Assembly: GCA_016217595.1 (NCBI GenBank)
Contig: JACRHS010000005.1
Span: 62,001-126,000 of the forward strand
Reading direction: 5' to 3'
Length of the DNA: 64,000 nt
Source: Opitutia bacterium
GTDB lineage: Bacteria; Verrucomicrobiota; Verrucomicrobiia; Opitutales; Opitutaceae
The stretch's first letter is position 1. The number at the start of each line of letters is the position of its first letter. The notes beneath the pieces were generated by a model that saw nothing but the letters and a program-made list of their open reading frames with translations, made no database searches and was not told the origin of the DNA. A program made the translations under genes and the position numbers. Shown piece by piece: positions 1 to 6,993 of the stretch.

Positions 1-290
1 CGGTGATAACGACCGGGCGATCTTTCGCCTTCGGAAAGACCAGCGGCCGATCGAGCTGCCAGGCTGGCCCGCACGAAACACACCTGCGGCGCTATCTGCT
101 TTTTCCAGAGGGTGGCGGCAGTTCCACGTAGCTTGGGCAGATTCCGCCGCGTCTCTTCGGCGCAATAATCGGAGCTGACGAGCTCCCACCCTGCGCCGAC
201 GCCTCGGCCACAACGAAACGCGAAGTCACGCCCAGCTCCCGCATCTTTGATTGCAGCGCCGCGGAGCCGGGGCTTAGTGATCTCGCCGTC
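1..290. other. unassigned left edge upstream of rarA
   Basis: No gene can be called here with confidence. Reading leftwards on the minus strand from about position 91 to the window edge, one frame is open and contains the protein-like stretch QLDRPLVFPKAKDRPVVIT, but it has no visible start codon and is cut by the edge. It could be the beginning of a divergent gene that uses a rare start, or chance. The rest looks like the upstream region of rarA. No promoter or RNA gene is evident. Confidence 0.3.
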
Positions 291-1649
291 ATGCCTGCTG
301 CCGACCAACCAGATCTCTTTGGCGACGACGCCGACGCCAGCCCCGACTCCACGCCGGAGTCGGCGGCGCCACGGCGGCCGCTCGCACATCAGCCGTTGGC
401 GGCGCGCATGCGGCCGCGTGCGCTGGCCGAGGTCGTGGGGCAGGAGCACATCACCCGCGCGGGCAACTTGCTGCCGCGCCTCGTCGCGCAAAACCGGTTC
501 GGCAGCCTCATCTTCTACGGCCCGCCCGGTACCGGCAAAACCAGCCTCGCCGAGGCCATCGCCGCCGAGACCAAAAGTCGCTTCGTGCGCATCAACGCCG
601 TGATGAGCAACGTCGCCGAATTGCGCGACATCCTCGCCGCCGCGCGCCGCCGCCCCGAAGCCGCCACCATCCTCTTCATCGACGAGCTGCACCGGTTCAA
701 CAAATCGCAACAGGATCTGCTCCTGCCCGACGTCGAGGAGGGCAACGTCCGGCTCATCGGCGCGACCACGCACAACCCCGGTTTCTACGTCAACCCGCCG
801 CTGCTTTCGCGCAGCCACCTTTTCCGGCTCGAACCGCACACCAGCGCGGTGATCGCCACCGTGCTCCGGCGCGCGCTGGCTGATGCGACCCGCGGGTTGG
901 GCGAACGCCGTTGCGCCGCCGACGACAAAATCCTCGCCGAGCTGGCCGCGCTCTGCGGCGGCGATCTGCGACGCGCACTCAACGCCCTCGAAGTCATCGT
1001 GCTCAGCCTGCCCGAGGGCGCGGCGATCACCACCGCCGAACTCGAAGTCTTCGCCCGCGAACGCCGCATTCGTTACGATGCCGACGAAGACGAACACTAC
1101 GACACGATCTCGGCGTTCATCAAAAGCTGCCGCGGCGGCGATCCCGATGCGGCGATGTACTGGCTGGCCAAGATGCTCGCCGGCGGCGAAGACCCGCGCT
1201 TCATCGCGCGGCGGCTGGTGATTCTCGCCAGCGAGGATGTCGGCCTCGCCGATTCGCGCGCGCTGCCGCTGGCCGTGGCCGCGCATCAGGCGGTGGATTT
1301 CATCGGTCTGCCCGAGGCGGAGCTCACGCTGGCGCACGCCACGTTGTTCATCGCCACCGCGCCGAAGAGCAACTCCGCCACGCTCGCGCTCGGTGCGGCG
1401 CACGCCGCGTTAAAAGCGCAACCGGTGCAGACGATCCCGGCGGCGCTCCGCAGCAAAAGCGGCCAGGCCAACAAACGCCTCGGCCAGGGCAAAGATTACC
1501 TGTACGCGCACGATTTTCCCGAGGCGATCGCGCCGCAGGCGTATTTGGAGAAACCGCTCACGCTCTACACCCCGAAGACCGCCGGCGCCGAAGCCGCCAT
1601 CGCCGAACGCCTGGAACGTTGGAAACAGCTCAGATCCGGCCAAGCGTAA
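291..1649 (+). CDS. rarA: replication-associated recombination protein A (MgsA/WHIP AAA+ ATPase)
   Basis: A AAA+ ATPase of the clamp-loader-related RarA/MgsA family, which acts at stalled replication forks. The 452 residues match the usual family length. The core order is visible: the conserved LAARMRPRAL lead-in at about 36-45, Walker A GPPGTGKT at 77-84, Walker B/DExH FIDELHRFNK at about 129-138, sensor-1 GATTHNP near 157-163, and the C-terminal oligomerisation half rich in Gly/Ala. The first about 30 residues are an acidic, Pro-rich extension containing QPDLFGDD, which resembles a sliding-clamp-binding peptide (inference). No Shine-Dalgarno sequence precedes the ATG. The start was chosen because it is the first ATG giving the full conserved N-terminus. 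The gene stands alone on this strand. Confidence 0.95.
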   Translation: MPAADQPDLFGDDADASPDSTPESAAPRRPLAHQPLAARMRPRALAEVVGQEHITRAGNLLPRLVAQNRFGSLIFYGPPGTGKTSLAEAIAAETKSRFVRINAVMSNVAELRDILAAARRRPEAATILFIDELHRFNKSQQDLLLPDVEEGNVRLIGATTHNPGFYVNPPLLSRSHLFRLEPHTSAVIATVLRRALADATRGLGERRCAADDKILAELAALCGGDLRRALNALEVIVLSLPEGAAITTAELEVFARERRIRYDADEDEHYDTISAFIKSCRGGDPDAAMYWLAKMLAGGEDPRFIARRLVILASEDVGLADSRALPLAVAAHQAVDFIGLPEAELTLAHATLFIATAPKSNSATLALGAAHAALKAQPVQTIPAALRSKSGQANKRLGQGKDYLYAHDFPEAIAPQAYLEKPLTLYTPKTAGAEAAIAERLERWKQLRSGQA

Positions 1650-1924
1650 ACGACCGCGTTGGCGCAGTCGGGTTGAGCCTGTATACGGCTGCTCGACACA
1701 GAGATCACTGAGACAAGCGGTGAGTCCATGGAGGAAGGTTTAATTTCCAGACCGCATAGGCCTCACCTCGCCAGGTGATGGATCGAGCGACCACCGTGAA
1801 CTTTCTTTCACGTCTCGGTGTGCTCTTTCTGTGCTCTGTGCGCTTGTATGTCCCTCGCGCAGGCGCTTCGTTTGGGTTGAAGCGGCACGAGAAGACACCA
1901 GCTGCGTAAAATGCAGCCGCCAGC
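1650..1924. other. intergenic region, possible toxin remnant
   Basis: No intact gene is visible. On the minus strand, directly after the antitoxin stop, a frame begins WRLHFTQLVSSRA, reminiscent of the amino end of RelE/YoeB-type toxins (W-hydrophobic-FT), but nothing toxin-like follows and the remainder is low-complexity intergenic sequence of the cacagag/gagcacag type. This could be the decayed start of a lost toxin or coincidence. Confidence 0.25.
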
Positions 1925-2167
1925 TCACCAGACGAGCTTGGCGGATGTTTTCCTCAATGGCTCCGCCATGCCCTTGCGGATGGAAACGCACATGCCCGGC
2001 TTATCGAGCAGATGGAGCGTCTCCTGAATGCTCCGCCAATCCTCCTCCGCCAGTAGCACCGCGTTGTTCCGTTTGCCAGTGATCTGGATCGGCGCATGGG
2101 AGGCGGTGGCTTCTTCGATCAATTGGTTTAGTTGAGTGCGCGCAAGTTTGACGGGGATCGAAGTCAT
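1925..2167 (-). CDS. Phd/YefM-family antitoxin, apparently orphan
   Basis: An 80-residue protein of the Phd/YefM type, which normally neutralises a RelE/YoeB or Doc toxin and represses its own operon through an N-terminal DNA-binding fold. The sequence shows the expected pattern: short N-terminal strand and helix (IPVKLARTQLNQLIEEA), the strand pair around PIQITGKRNNAVLL, and the helical toxin-binding tail RSIQETLHLLDKPGM. The usual partner would lie just downstream on the minus strand, but no intact toxin frame is present there. It may act alone, cross-neutralise a toxin elsewhere, or be a relic. The family call rests on pattern recognition of a short protein. Confidence 0.7.
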   Translation of the reverse strand: MTSIPVKLARTQLNQLIEEATASHAPIQITGKRNNAVLLAEEDWRSIQETLHLLDKPGMCVSIRKGMAEPLRKTSAKLVW

Positions 2168-2235
2168 GTTCGAACCGTACGTAATGGGATGCTCCCATCA
2201 AGTGATGTCCGAACGTAGCGCGGCCAATAATAGCC

Positions 2236-2865
2236 TCAGCGTTTGCGTTCGTAGACCTTGGTGAGCTCGGGAGCCTCGGACATGGCCTGCGGAGTAATCA
2301 TCTCTCGTTCCACCGGAACATAGCCCTCGATGGAACGGATGAATTTCTCGTGCGGTTTCCAATTGAGGTCACCCAGCTTCTCCACCTTGCCCAAGTTTTT
2401 ACCGGTCACCGTCCGAAACGCTTTGAAGATCAGTTCCGAGCAGTAGATGCGATCGTCGTCGAAGCGGTAGTGGATGTCGTAAGGCTTGCCCAAATAACCA
2501 CGCGCCGCGGACAGAATGGCGGGAATTTTCGCGGCAAACTCCGGGGCCAGCCGATAGGCGGAAAACCGATTGCCTCTCCCTTGTCCAATCCAGCTTGAAA
2601 TCGGCGTCTCGCGCACCGGCCCGATCGCTTCGATCACGACCAATTCATCCGCAGTTTTGGCGACAATGCCACAATGGGAAAAAGAAGAATAGGTCGCATC
2701 TTCGATGGTATCGACCAGCTCACAGCGTGGTAACGACTGGAACAGAATGTCGCCTTCCCGGATGTCGTAATCACGCGGCAGTTTGCTGAAACAACCGGTG
2801 AAGAATAAGGCCGTCAGCAAAAGTCCAATGGGCAGCAATTTTCTGGCACAAGCTGTAGGTGGCAT
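2236..2865 (-). CDS. YiiX/YebB-like NlpC/P60 cysteine hydrolase, lipoprotein
   Basis: A predicted outer-layer lipoprotein with a circularly permuted NlpC/P60 papain-like fold, the group of small hydrolases or amidases acting on peptide or lipid amide bonds. The chosen ATG gives a lipobox signal (hydrophobic LLPIGLLLTALFFTGC) and has AGGAG about ten bases upstream, one of the few clear ribosome-binding sites in this part of the window. A longer frame starting at 2910 lacks both. Family signatures are the early Ser-His motif SSFSHCGIVAK and the late Cys motif IYCSELIFKAF, expected to supply the catalytic His and Cys. The substrate is not known. The gene is isolated and divergent from the following secreted protein. 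Confidence 0.75.
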   Translation of the reverse strand: MPPTACARKLLPIGLLLTALFFTGCFSKLPRDYDIREGDILFQSLPRCELVDTIEDATYSSFSHCGIVAKTADELVVIEAIGPVRETPISSWIGQGRGNRFSAYRLAPEFAAKIPAILSAARGYLGKPYDIHYRFDDDRIYCSELIFKAFRTVTGKNLGKVEKLGDLNWKPHEKFIRSIEGYVPVEREMITPQAMSEAPELTKVYERKR

Positions 2866-2938
2866 CGGTTGCAAACTCCTACGCGAGTCAGCGGTACAAT
2901 GTAAGCGCAAAACTCACTCGCTTGAAAGCGATGCCCGA

Positions 2939-3012
2939 CGTAGCGCGGGTCTTCAGCCCGCGCTTGGCCAGTCCGCGGCGCACTTGGGCGCGGGCTGAAG
3001 CTCCGCGCTACG
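2939..3012. repeat. GC-rich intergenic inverted repeat
   Basis: Two 24-base arms (2939-2962 and 2989-3012) are reverse complements with two mismatches and enclose 26 bases. Each arm carries the core tagcgcgg...cttcagcccgcg. It sits between two divergent genes and could form a large hairpin in RNA or DNA. This looks like a REP-type dispersed repeat. Confidence 0.8.
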
Positions 3013-3073
3013 CCCGGACTCCTCACCGTGAACCCGCTTGCCGATGGCGGCGGCGACGCTAGGCTGCGCATCC

Positions 3074-3562
3074 ATGAAAACGTCCGCGGTCCTCGTGTCC
3101 TCGCTTCTGTTGACGGCGGCGCTCGCCGCGACTTCCCCCGCCTCCGCCCGGTCGTCCGCGGTCAAGACCACGCCGGCCGCCCCCGCCCCCGCGCCGGCGC
3201 CGGCGCCGGCGCCGAACGCCAAGGAGAAAGAGGCGGCCAAGGAAGGAAAAATCGAGGGCGTCACCATCGCGCGCGCCAACGGCGGGTTCCTCGGCCTCTC
3301 GATCCTCAACGGCGGCTTCAAGCTCGCGTTCTACGACGCCAAGAAAAAGCCCGCGCCGATCAATGTCGCCAGCGCGACCGCCCGTTGGGCCACGCCGGGC
3401 AAAAAGAAAGTCGAATTCGCCCCGCTCAATCCCACCGACGACGGCAAGGCGCTCTACTCGCCCAAGTTCGTTTCGCCGCCGCGTACCTTCAGCGTGATCC
3501 TCGTGTTGCTCAACGCCGCGGGCGAGGTGGTGGAAAACTACACCATCGATTTCCGGGAATAA
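3074..3562 (+). CDS. secreted protein of unknown function with Ala-Pro linker
   Basis: 162 residues, not recognised. The chosen ATG gives a clean signal peptide (MKTSAVLVSSLLLTAALAAT, cleavage near ASA-RS). It is followed by a low-complexity (Ala-Pro)n spacer and a charged KEKEAAKEGK segment, then a compact C-terminal domain of about 110 residues rich in beta-type pattern (GVTIARANGGFLGLSI, SVILVLLNAAGEV). The Pro-Ala tract resembles periplasmic spacers that hold a domain away from the membrane. An in-frame start 36 bases upstream would spoil the signal peptide. No function can be assigned, and the ribB gene begins 180 bases downstream after an inverted repeat. Confidence 0.7.
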   Translation: MKTSAVLVSSLLLTAALAATSPASARSSAVKTTPAAPAPAPAPAPAPNAKEKEAAKEGKIEGVTIARANGGFLGLSILNGGFKLAFYDAKKKPAPINVASATARWATPGKKKVEFAPLNPTDDGKALYSPKFVSPPRTFSVILVLLNAAGEVVENYTIDFRE

Positions 3563-3601
3563 GGCGCAGCTCGATTTACGCGCGGCCGAGGGGCTTGGAG
3601 A

Positions 3602-3647
3602 CATGGGCGGGACGCCCATGCCACGTGGCACGGGCGTCCCGCCCGTG
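3602..3647. repeat. inverted repeat upstream of ribB
   Basis: 21-base arms 3602-3622 and 3627-3647 pair with two mismatches around a four-base acgt loop (catgggcgggacgcccat... and its complement). It may terminate the upstream gene or be a dispersed repeat. I found no FMN-riboswitch core between here and ribB. Confidence 0.75.
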
Positions 3648-3743
3648 GGTTTGCGCAGCCGCGCCCAAAGGAAAAACGTCCCGGGAATAATTAACGCCCT
3701 GCGGCGCGTTGACACCGCCCCGCGCCGCGGTGACGTTGCGCCC

Positions 3744-4847
3744 ATGTCTCCCGCCGCGCACACGCCTTTCGACTCCGTCGAAGCCGCCGTCCAGGATATC
3801 GCCGACGGCAAGTTGATCATCGTCACCGACGACGAGGATCGCGAAAACGAGGGTGATCTGATCATGGCCGCGTCCAAGGCCACGCCGGAAACGGTCAACA
3901 TGATGATCCGCTACTGCAGCGGCATCGTCTGCGTGCCGACGGTGGAGCACCAGCTCAAGCGCCTCGGCCTCGGGCCGATGGTGGCGCGCAACCGCGAGAT
4001 TCACCGCACCGATTTCACCGTCAGCGTCGATGCCGCCCAGGGCGTCACCACCGGCATCAGCGCCTACGACCGCACGCAGACCATCCGGATTCTGGCCGAC
4101 CCGGCGTCGCACGCCGAGCAGTTGGTGCAACCGGGGCACGTGTTCCCGCTGCGCGCCCGCCCCGGCGGCGTGTTGGAACGCGCCGGCCACACCGAGGCGG
4201 CAGTCGATCTGGCCACGCTGGCCGGACTGCCGCCGAGCGGAGTGTTGTGCGAACTGGTCAACGACGACGGCACGGTGCAACGCCTGCCGCAGCTGCAGGA
4301 GTTCAAGGCGAAGTTTGGCCTGCGCATGATCTCGATTGCGCAGTTGATCGAGTACCGCGCCCAGCGGGACCAATTGGTGGAGCTGGTGTGCGCGCAGCCG
4401 TTTCCCTCGGAGTTTGGCGCGTTCACGATGCACGTCTTTCGCAGCCGGATCGACAGCCGGCACCACCTGGCGCTCGCCATGGGGACGCTCAACGCCGAAC
4501 CCGCGCTCGTGCGCGTGCACAGCGGCAACCCGCTCAGCGACGTCTTCCGCGGCACCGGGCCGGGGCTGAAAAACTCGCTGGCCGGTTCGCTCGACATCAT
4601 CGCGAAGGCCGGCCGCGGCGTGGTGCTCTACATGGAGCCGCCCAACGCCGGCGAGACCTTGGTGCGCCGCCTCCAGGCCAAGCCGGGCGAAGCGCCTGTC
4701 ACGATGGACCTGCGCGATTACGGCACGGGCGCGCAAATCCTGCGTGCGCTCGGCCTGCGCAAGATCCGGCTGCTCTCGAACAGCCAGCGTAAAGTCGTGG
4801 GCCTCGACGGTTACGGTCTCGAAATCGTCGAGCAGATGCCGGTCTGA
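3744..4847 (+). CDS. ribB: 3,4-dihydroxy-2-butanone-4-phosphate synthase with degenerate GTP cyclohydrolase II domain
   Basis: Makes the four-carbon precursor of riboflavin from ribulose 5-phosphate. The N-terminal half (about 1-205) carries the DHBP-synthase signatures: acidic active-site loop DDEDRENEGDL, HRTDFTVSVDAAQGVTTG, and HVFPLRARPGGVLERAGHTEA. The C-terminal half (about 210-367) has the length and fold pattern of GTP cyclohydrolase II, including the end motif LRALGLRKIRLLSNSQRK. It lacks the three zinc-binding cysteines, with no Cys at all where the C-x10-C-x-C cluster should be, so only the first activity is expected. The start was chosen by family N-terminus; an upstream in-frame ATG at 3603 lies inside the inverted repeat. 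It leads ribB-ribH-nusB. Confidence 0.92.
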   Translation: MSPAAHTPFDSVEAAVQDIADGKLIIVTDDEDRENEGDLIMAASKATPETVNMMIRYCSGIVCVPTVEHQLKRLGLGPMVARNREIHRTDFTVSVDAAQGVTTGISAYDRTQTIRILADPASHAEQLVQPGHVFPLRARPGGVLERAGHTEAAVDLATLAGLPPSGVLCELVNDDGTVQRLPQLQEFKAKFGLRMISIAQLIEYRAQRDQLVELVCAQPFPSEFGAFTMHVFRSRIDSRHHLALAMGTLNAEPALVRVHSGNPLSDVFRGTGPGLKNSLAGSLDIIAKAGRGVVLYMEPPNAGETLVRRLQAKPGEAPVTMDLRDYGTGAQILRALGLRKIRLLSNSQRKVVGLDGYGLEIVEQMPV

Positions 4848-4944
4848 GCCGGGTGCGGGAGGATTTCGGATTGCGGATTGCGGGGCAGCCGTTGCATTCA
4901 GTCCGTTTCACGTCCTGCAATCTGCATTCGCCATACCGCATTCC

Positions 4945-5424
4945 ATGAGTCTTGCCGCTCCTACTGTCTCCGCGATCTCCGGCGCGCCTTTCCGCGTCGG
5001 TGTGGCGGCCGCGCGTTATAACGAACAGCTGGTCGACACTCTGCTGCAACAAGTCTGCGCCCGGTTGCGCGCCGCGGGGGTCGCCGAACGCCGCCTCACG
5101 GTCGTCCGCGTGCCCGGTTCCAACGAGCTGCCCTCCGCCGTGCAGTTGCTCGGCTTGAAGGAGCGTTGCGATGTGCTCATCGCCCTCGGCGTGCTGATCC
5201 GCGGCGACACCATTCACTACGAACTCATCGCCGACGCCGCCACCCACGCGCTCCAACGCGTCGCCCTCGATTTGCGCACCCCGGTGATCAACGGCGTGGT
5301 CGTGGCCGAAACACCCGCCCAGGCCAAGGCGCGTTGCGGCGGCAAGATCGACCGCGGCGCCGAGTTTGCCCAGGCCGCGCTGGAAATGGCCGCCCTCAAC
5401 CGTCGTTTACGAAAAAAGTCATGA
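4945..5424 (+). CDS. ribH: 6,7-dimethyl-8-ribityllumazine synthase
   Basis: Catalyses the penultimate step of riboflavin synthesis, condensing the RibB product with the ribitylamino-pyrimidine. It has 159 residues, typical for the family. Recognisable segments are FRVGVAAARYNEQLVDTLL at the N-terminus, VVRVPGSNELPSAVQLL (substrate-binding loop), GVLIRGDTIHYELIAD with the catalytic His, and PVINGVVVAETPAQAKARCGG at the C-terminal side. It lies 97 bases after ribB; the spacer holds short near-repeats (ggattgcggattgcgg). It overlaps nusB by four bases (ATGA), so translational coupling is likely. Confidence 0.95.
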   Translation: MSLAAPTVSAISGAPFRVGVAAARYNEQLVDTLLQQVCARLRAAGVAERRLTVVRVPGSNELPSAVQLLGLKERCDVLIALGVLIRGDTIHYELIADAATHALQRVALDLRTPVINGVVVAETPAQAKARCGGKIDRGAEFAQAALEMAALNRRLRKKS

Positions 5425-5870
5425 GCAAAAGCATCTTTGCCTTACGTCGCGACGGCCGGGTCGCCGCCCTGCAATATCTCTACGCCTGGAGCCTGAACAC
5501 TCCCGCCGATCTCTCCGACGACCTCCGGTTGTTCTTCGAGCACCAGGAGCAGCCGCGCACGCATTACGCTTTCGGCGAGGAGATCATCCACGGCGTGCTC
5601 GAAAACCGGGAGACGATCGACAGCCACATCCGCGCCCTGGCGCACAACTGGGAGTTCGACCGCATCGCCCGCATCGATCTGGCGATCCTGCGCATTGCCA
5701 TCTTCGAGATGCTCCACCGCAAGGACATCCCGCCGGTGGTCTCGATCAACGAGGCGATCGATCTCTCGAAACAATTTTCCAACGCCGACGCGAAGCGCTT
5801 CATCAACGGCATCCTCGACCGCCTGAAGGACCAGCTCGGCCGCGACTCCCGCAAGGCCACGACCGAGTAA
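5421..5870 (+). CDS. nusB: transcription antitermination factor NusB
   Basis: An all-helical RNA-binding protein that with NusE (ribosomal protein S10) loads onto boxA of rRNA transcripts and promotes antitermination. It has 149 residues. The family pattern is clear: RRDGRVAALQYLYAWSL at the start, IIHGVLENRETID in the middle, RIARIDLAILRIAIFEML and VSINEAIDLSKQFSNADAKR near the end, finishing INGILDRL. Its start codon overlaps the ribH stop (ATGA). The ribH-nusB pairing is a very common bacterial arrangement and supports both calls. Confidence 0.95.
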   Translation: MSKSIFALRRDGRVAALQYLYAWSLNTPADLSDDLRLFFEHQEQPRTHYAFGEEIIHGVLENRETIDSHIRALAHNWEFDRIARIDLAILRIAIFEMLHRKDIPPVVSINEAIDLSKQFSNADAKRFINGILDRLKDQLGRDSRKATTE

Positions 5871-5951
5871 GACGCGCCTGCCGCCACCGCGCGCGCTTCC
5901 GGCCGCACCTGTCCTCTTCTCTTTCGCGTCTTCAGTTTTTCCGCACCTCCG

Positions 5952-6872
5952 ATGTTTGGTCTCTTCAAAAAATTCAAAGACGGTCTCGCCAAGACCGTCG
6001 CGGCGATCTCGGCGAAAACCCGGGGCCTGTTTGGCGGCCGGAAAATCGACGCGTCGTCGCTCGAAACCCTCGAAGAGGCGCTCTACGGCGCCGACTTCGG
6101 CGTGCAGACCACCGAGGAGATTCTCGAGGAGATCAAGAACGCCTACCGCAAGGACAAGGATCTGCGCGGCCAGCAGGCCGCCGAGATCGGCGCCGCCGTG
6201 CTCAAGCGCGTGCTCGACGGCAGCGAGGGCGTGCTCACGCCCGCCGACGCAGCGCCCACCGTCATCTGCCTGATCGGCGTCAACGGCTCCGGCAAGACCA
6301 CCACCGCCGCCAAGCTCGGCTGGGATCTCAAGCAGGACGGCAAAACGACCGTCCTCGCCGCGTGCGACACCTTCCGCGCCGCTGCCGTGGAGCAGTTGAA
6401 ATCGTGGGCCACGCGGCTCGATCTCGAAATCGTGGCCGCACACACCGGCGCGGATTCCGCCGCGGTGGCGTTCGACGCCTGGCAGGCCGCCAAGGCGCGC
6501 GGTCGCGATTACCTGATCGTCGACACCGCGGGCCGGTTGCACACCAAGCAAAACCTGATGGACGAGCTGGCGAAAATCCGCCGCGTCTTGCAGAAGCACG
6601 ATCCCGCCGCGCCGCATCACCGCTGGCTGGTCATCGACGGTTCGCTCGGCACCAATTCCATCGAGCAGGCGCGCGTGTTTCACCAGGCGTTCGGCCTGAC
6701 CGGCCTGGTGGTCACGAAGCTCGACGGCACCAGCCGCGGCGGCGCCATCGTGGGCATCTGGCGCGAGCTGAAGCTCCCCATTTATTTCCTCGGTCTCGGC
6801 GAGCAACCCGAGGATCTGCAACCGTTCTCCATCGAGAGTTACGCCAAGGCTGTCTTCGGTCTCGACGCGTAA
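5952..6872 (+). CDS. ftsY: signal recognition particle receptor FtsY
   Basis: SRP-receptor GTPase that docks ribosome-nascent-chain/SRP complexes to the inner membrane. It has 306 residues, the short form without a long acidic A domain. Visible parts: NG-domain helical N region (1-95), G1 GVNGSGKTT at 109-117, DTFRAAAVEQL at 139-149, G3 DTAGRLHTK at 191-199, G4 TKLDGTSRGG at 255-264, and closing GLGEQPEDLQPF at 281-292. The usually invariant DATTGQN loop is replaced by IDGSLGTN at about 228-235. It lies 81 bases after nusB with no ribosome-binding site, so it may be independently transcribed. Confidence 0.95.
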   Translation: MFGLFKKFKDGLAKTVAAISAKTRGLFGGRKIDASSLETLEEALYGADFGVQTTEEILEEIKNAYRKDKDLRGQQAAEIGAAVLKRVLDGSEGVLTPADAAPTVICLIGVNGSGKTTTAAKLGWDLKQDGKTTVLAACDTFRAAAVEQLKSWATRLDLEIVAAHTGADSAAVAFDAWQAAKARGRDYLIVDTAGRLHTKQNLMDELAKIRRVLQKHDPAAPHHRWLVIDGSLGTNSIEQARVFHQAFGLTGLVVTKLDGTSRGGAIVGIWRELKLPIYFLGLGEQPEDLQPFSIESYAKAVFGLDA

Positions 6873-6993
6873 CCGCCGCCCAAAGCGGGCCTAAAGCCCG
6901 CTCGCACCGGCCGGAACGCGGGAAACCTTCACCGCGATTTGCGCCAGCCTGAAGCATTGCCAAACCGCGGCCCGCGGCGCTAGCGTCCCGGCC

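Noticed and set aside
3562..3743. FMN riboswitch ahead of ribB
   Set aside because: No RFN core sequences; only an inverted repeat with a four-base loop is present.
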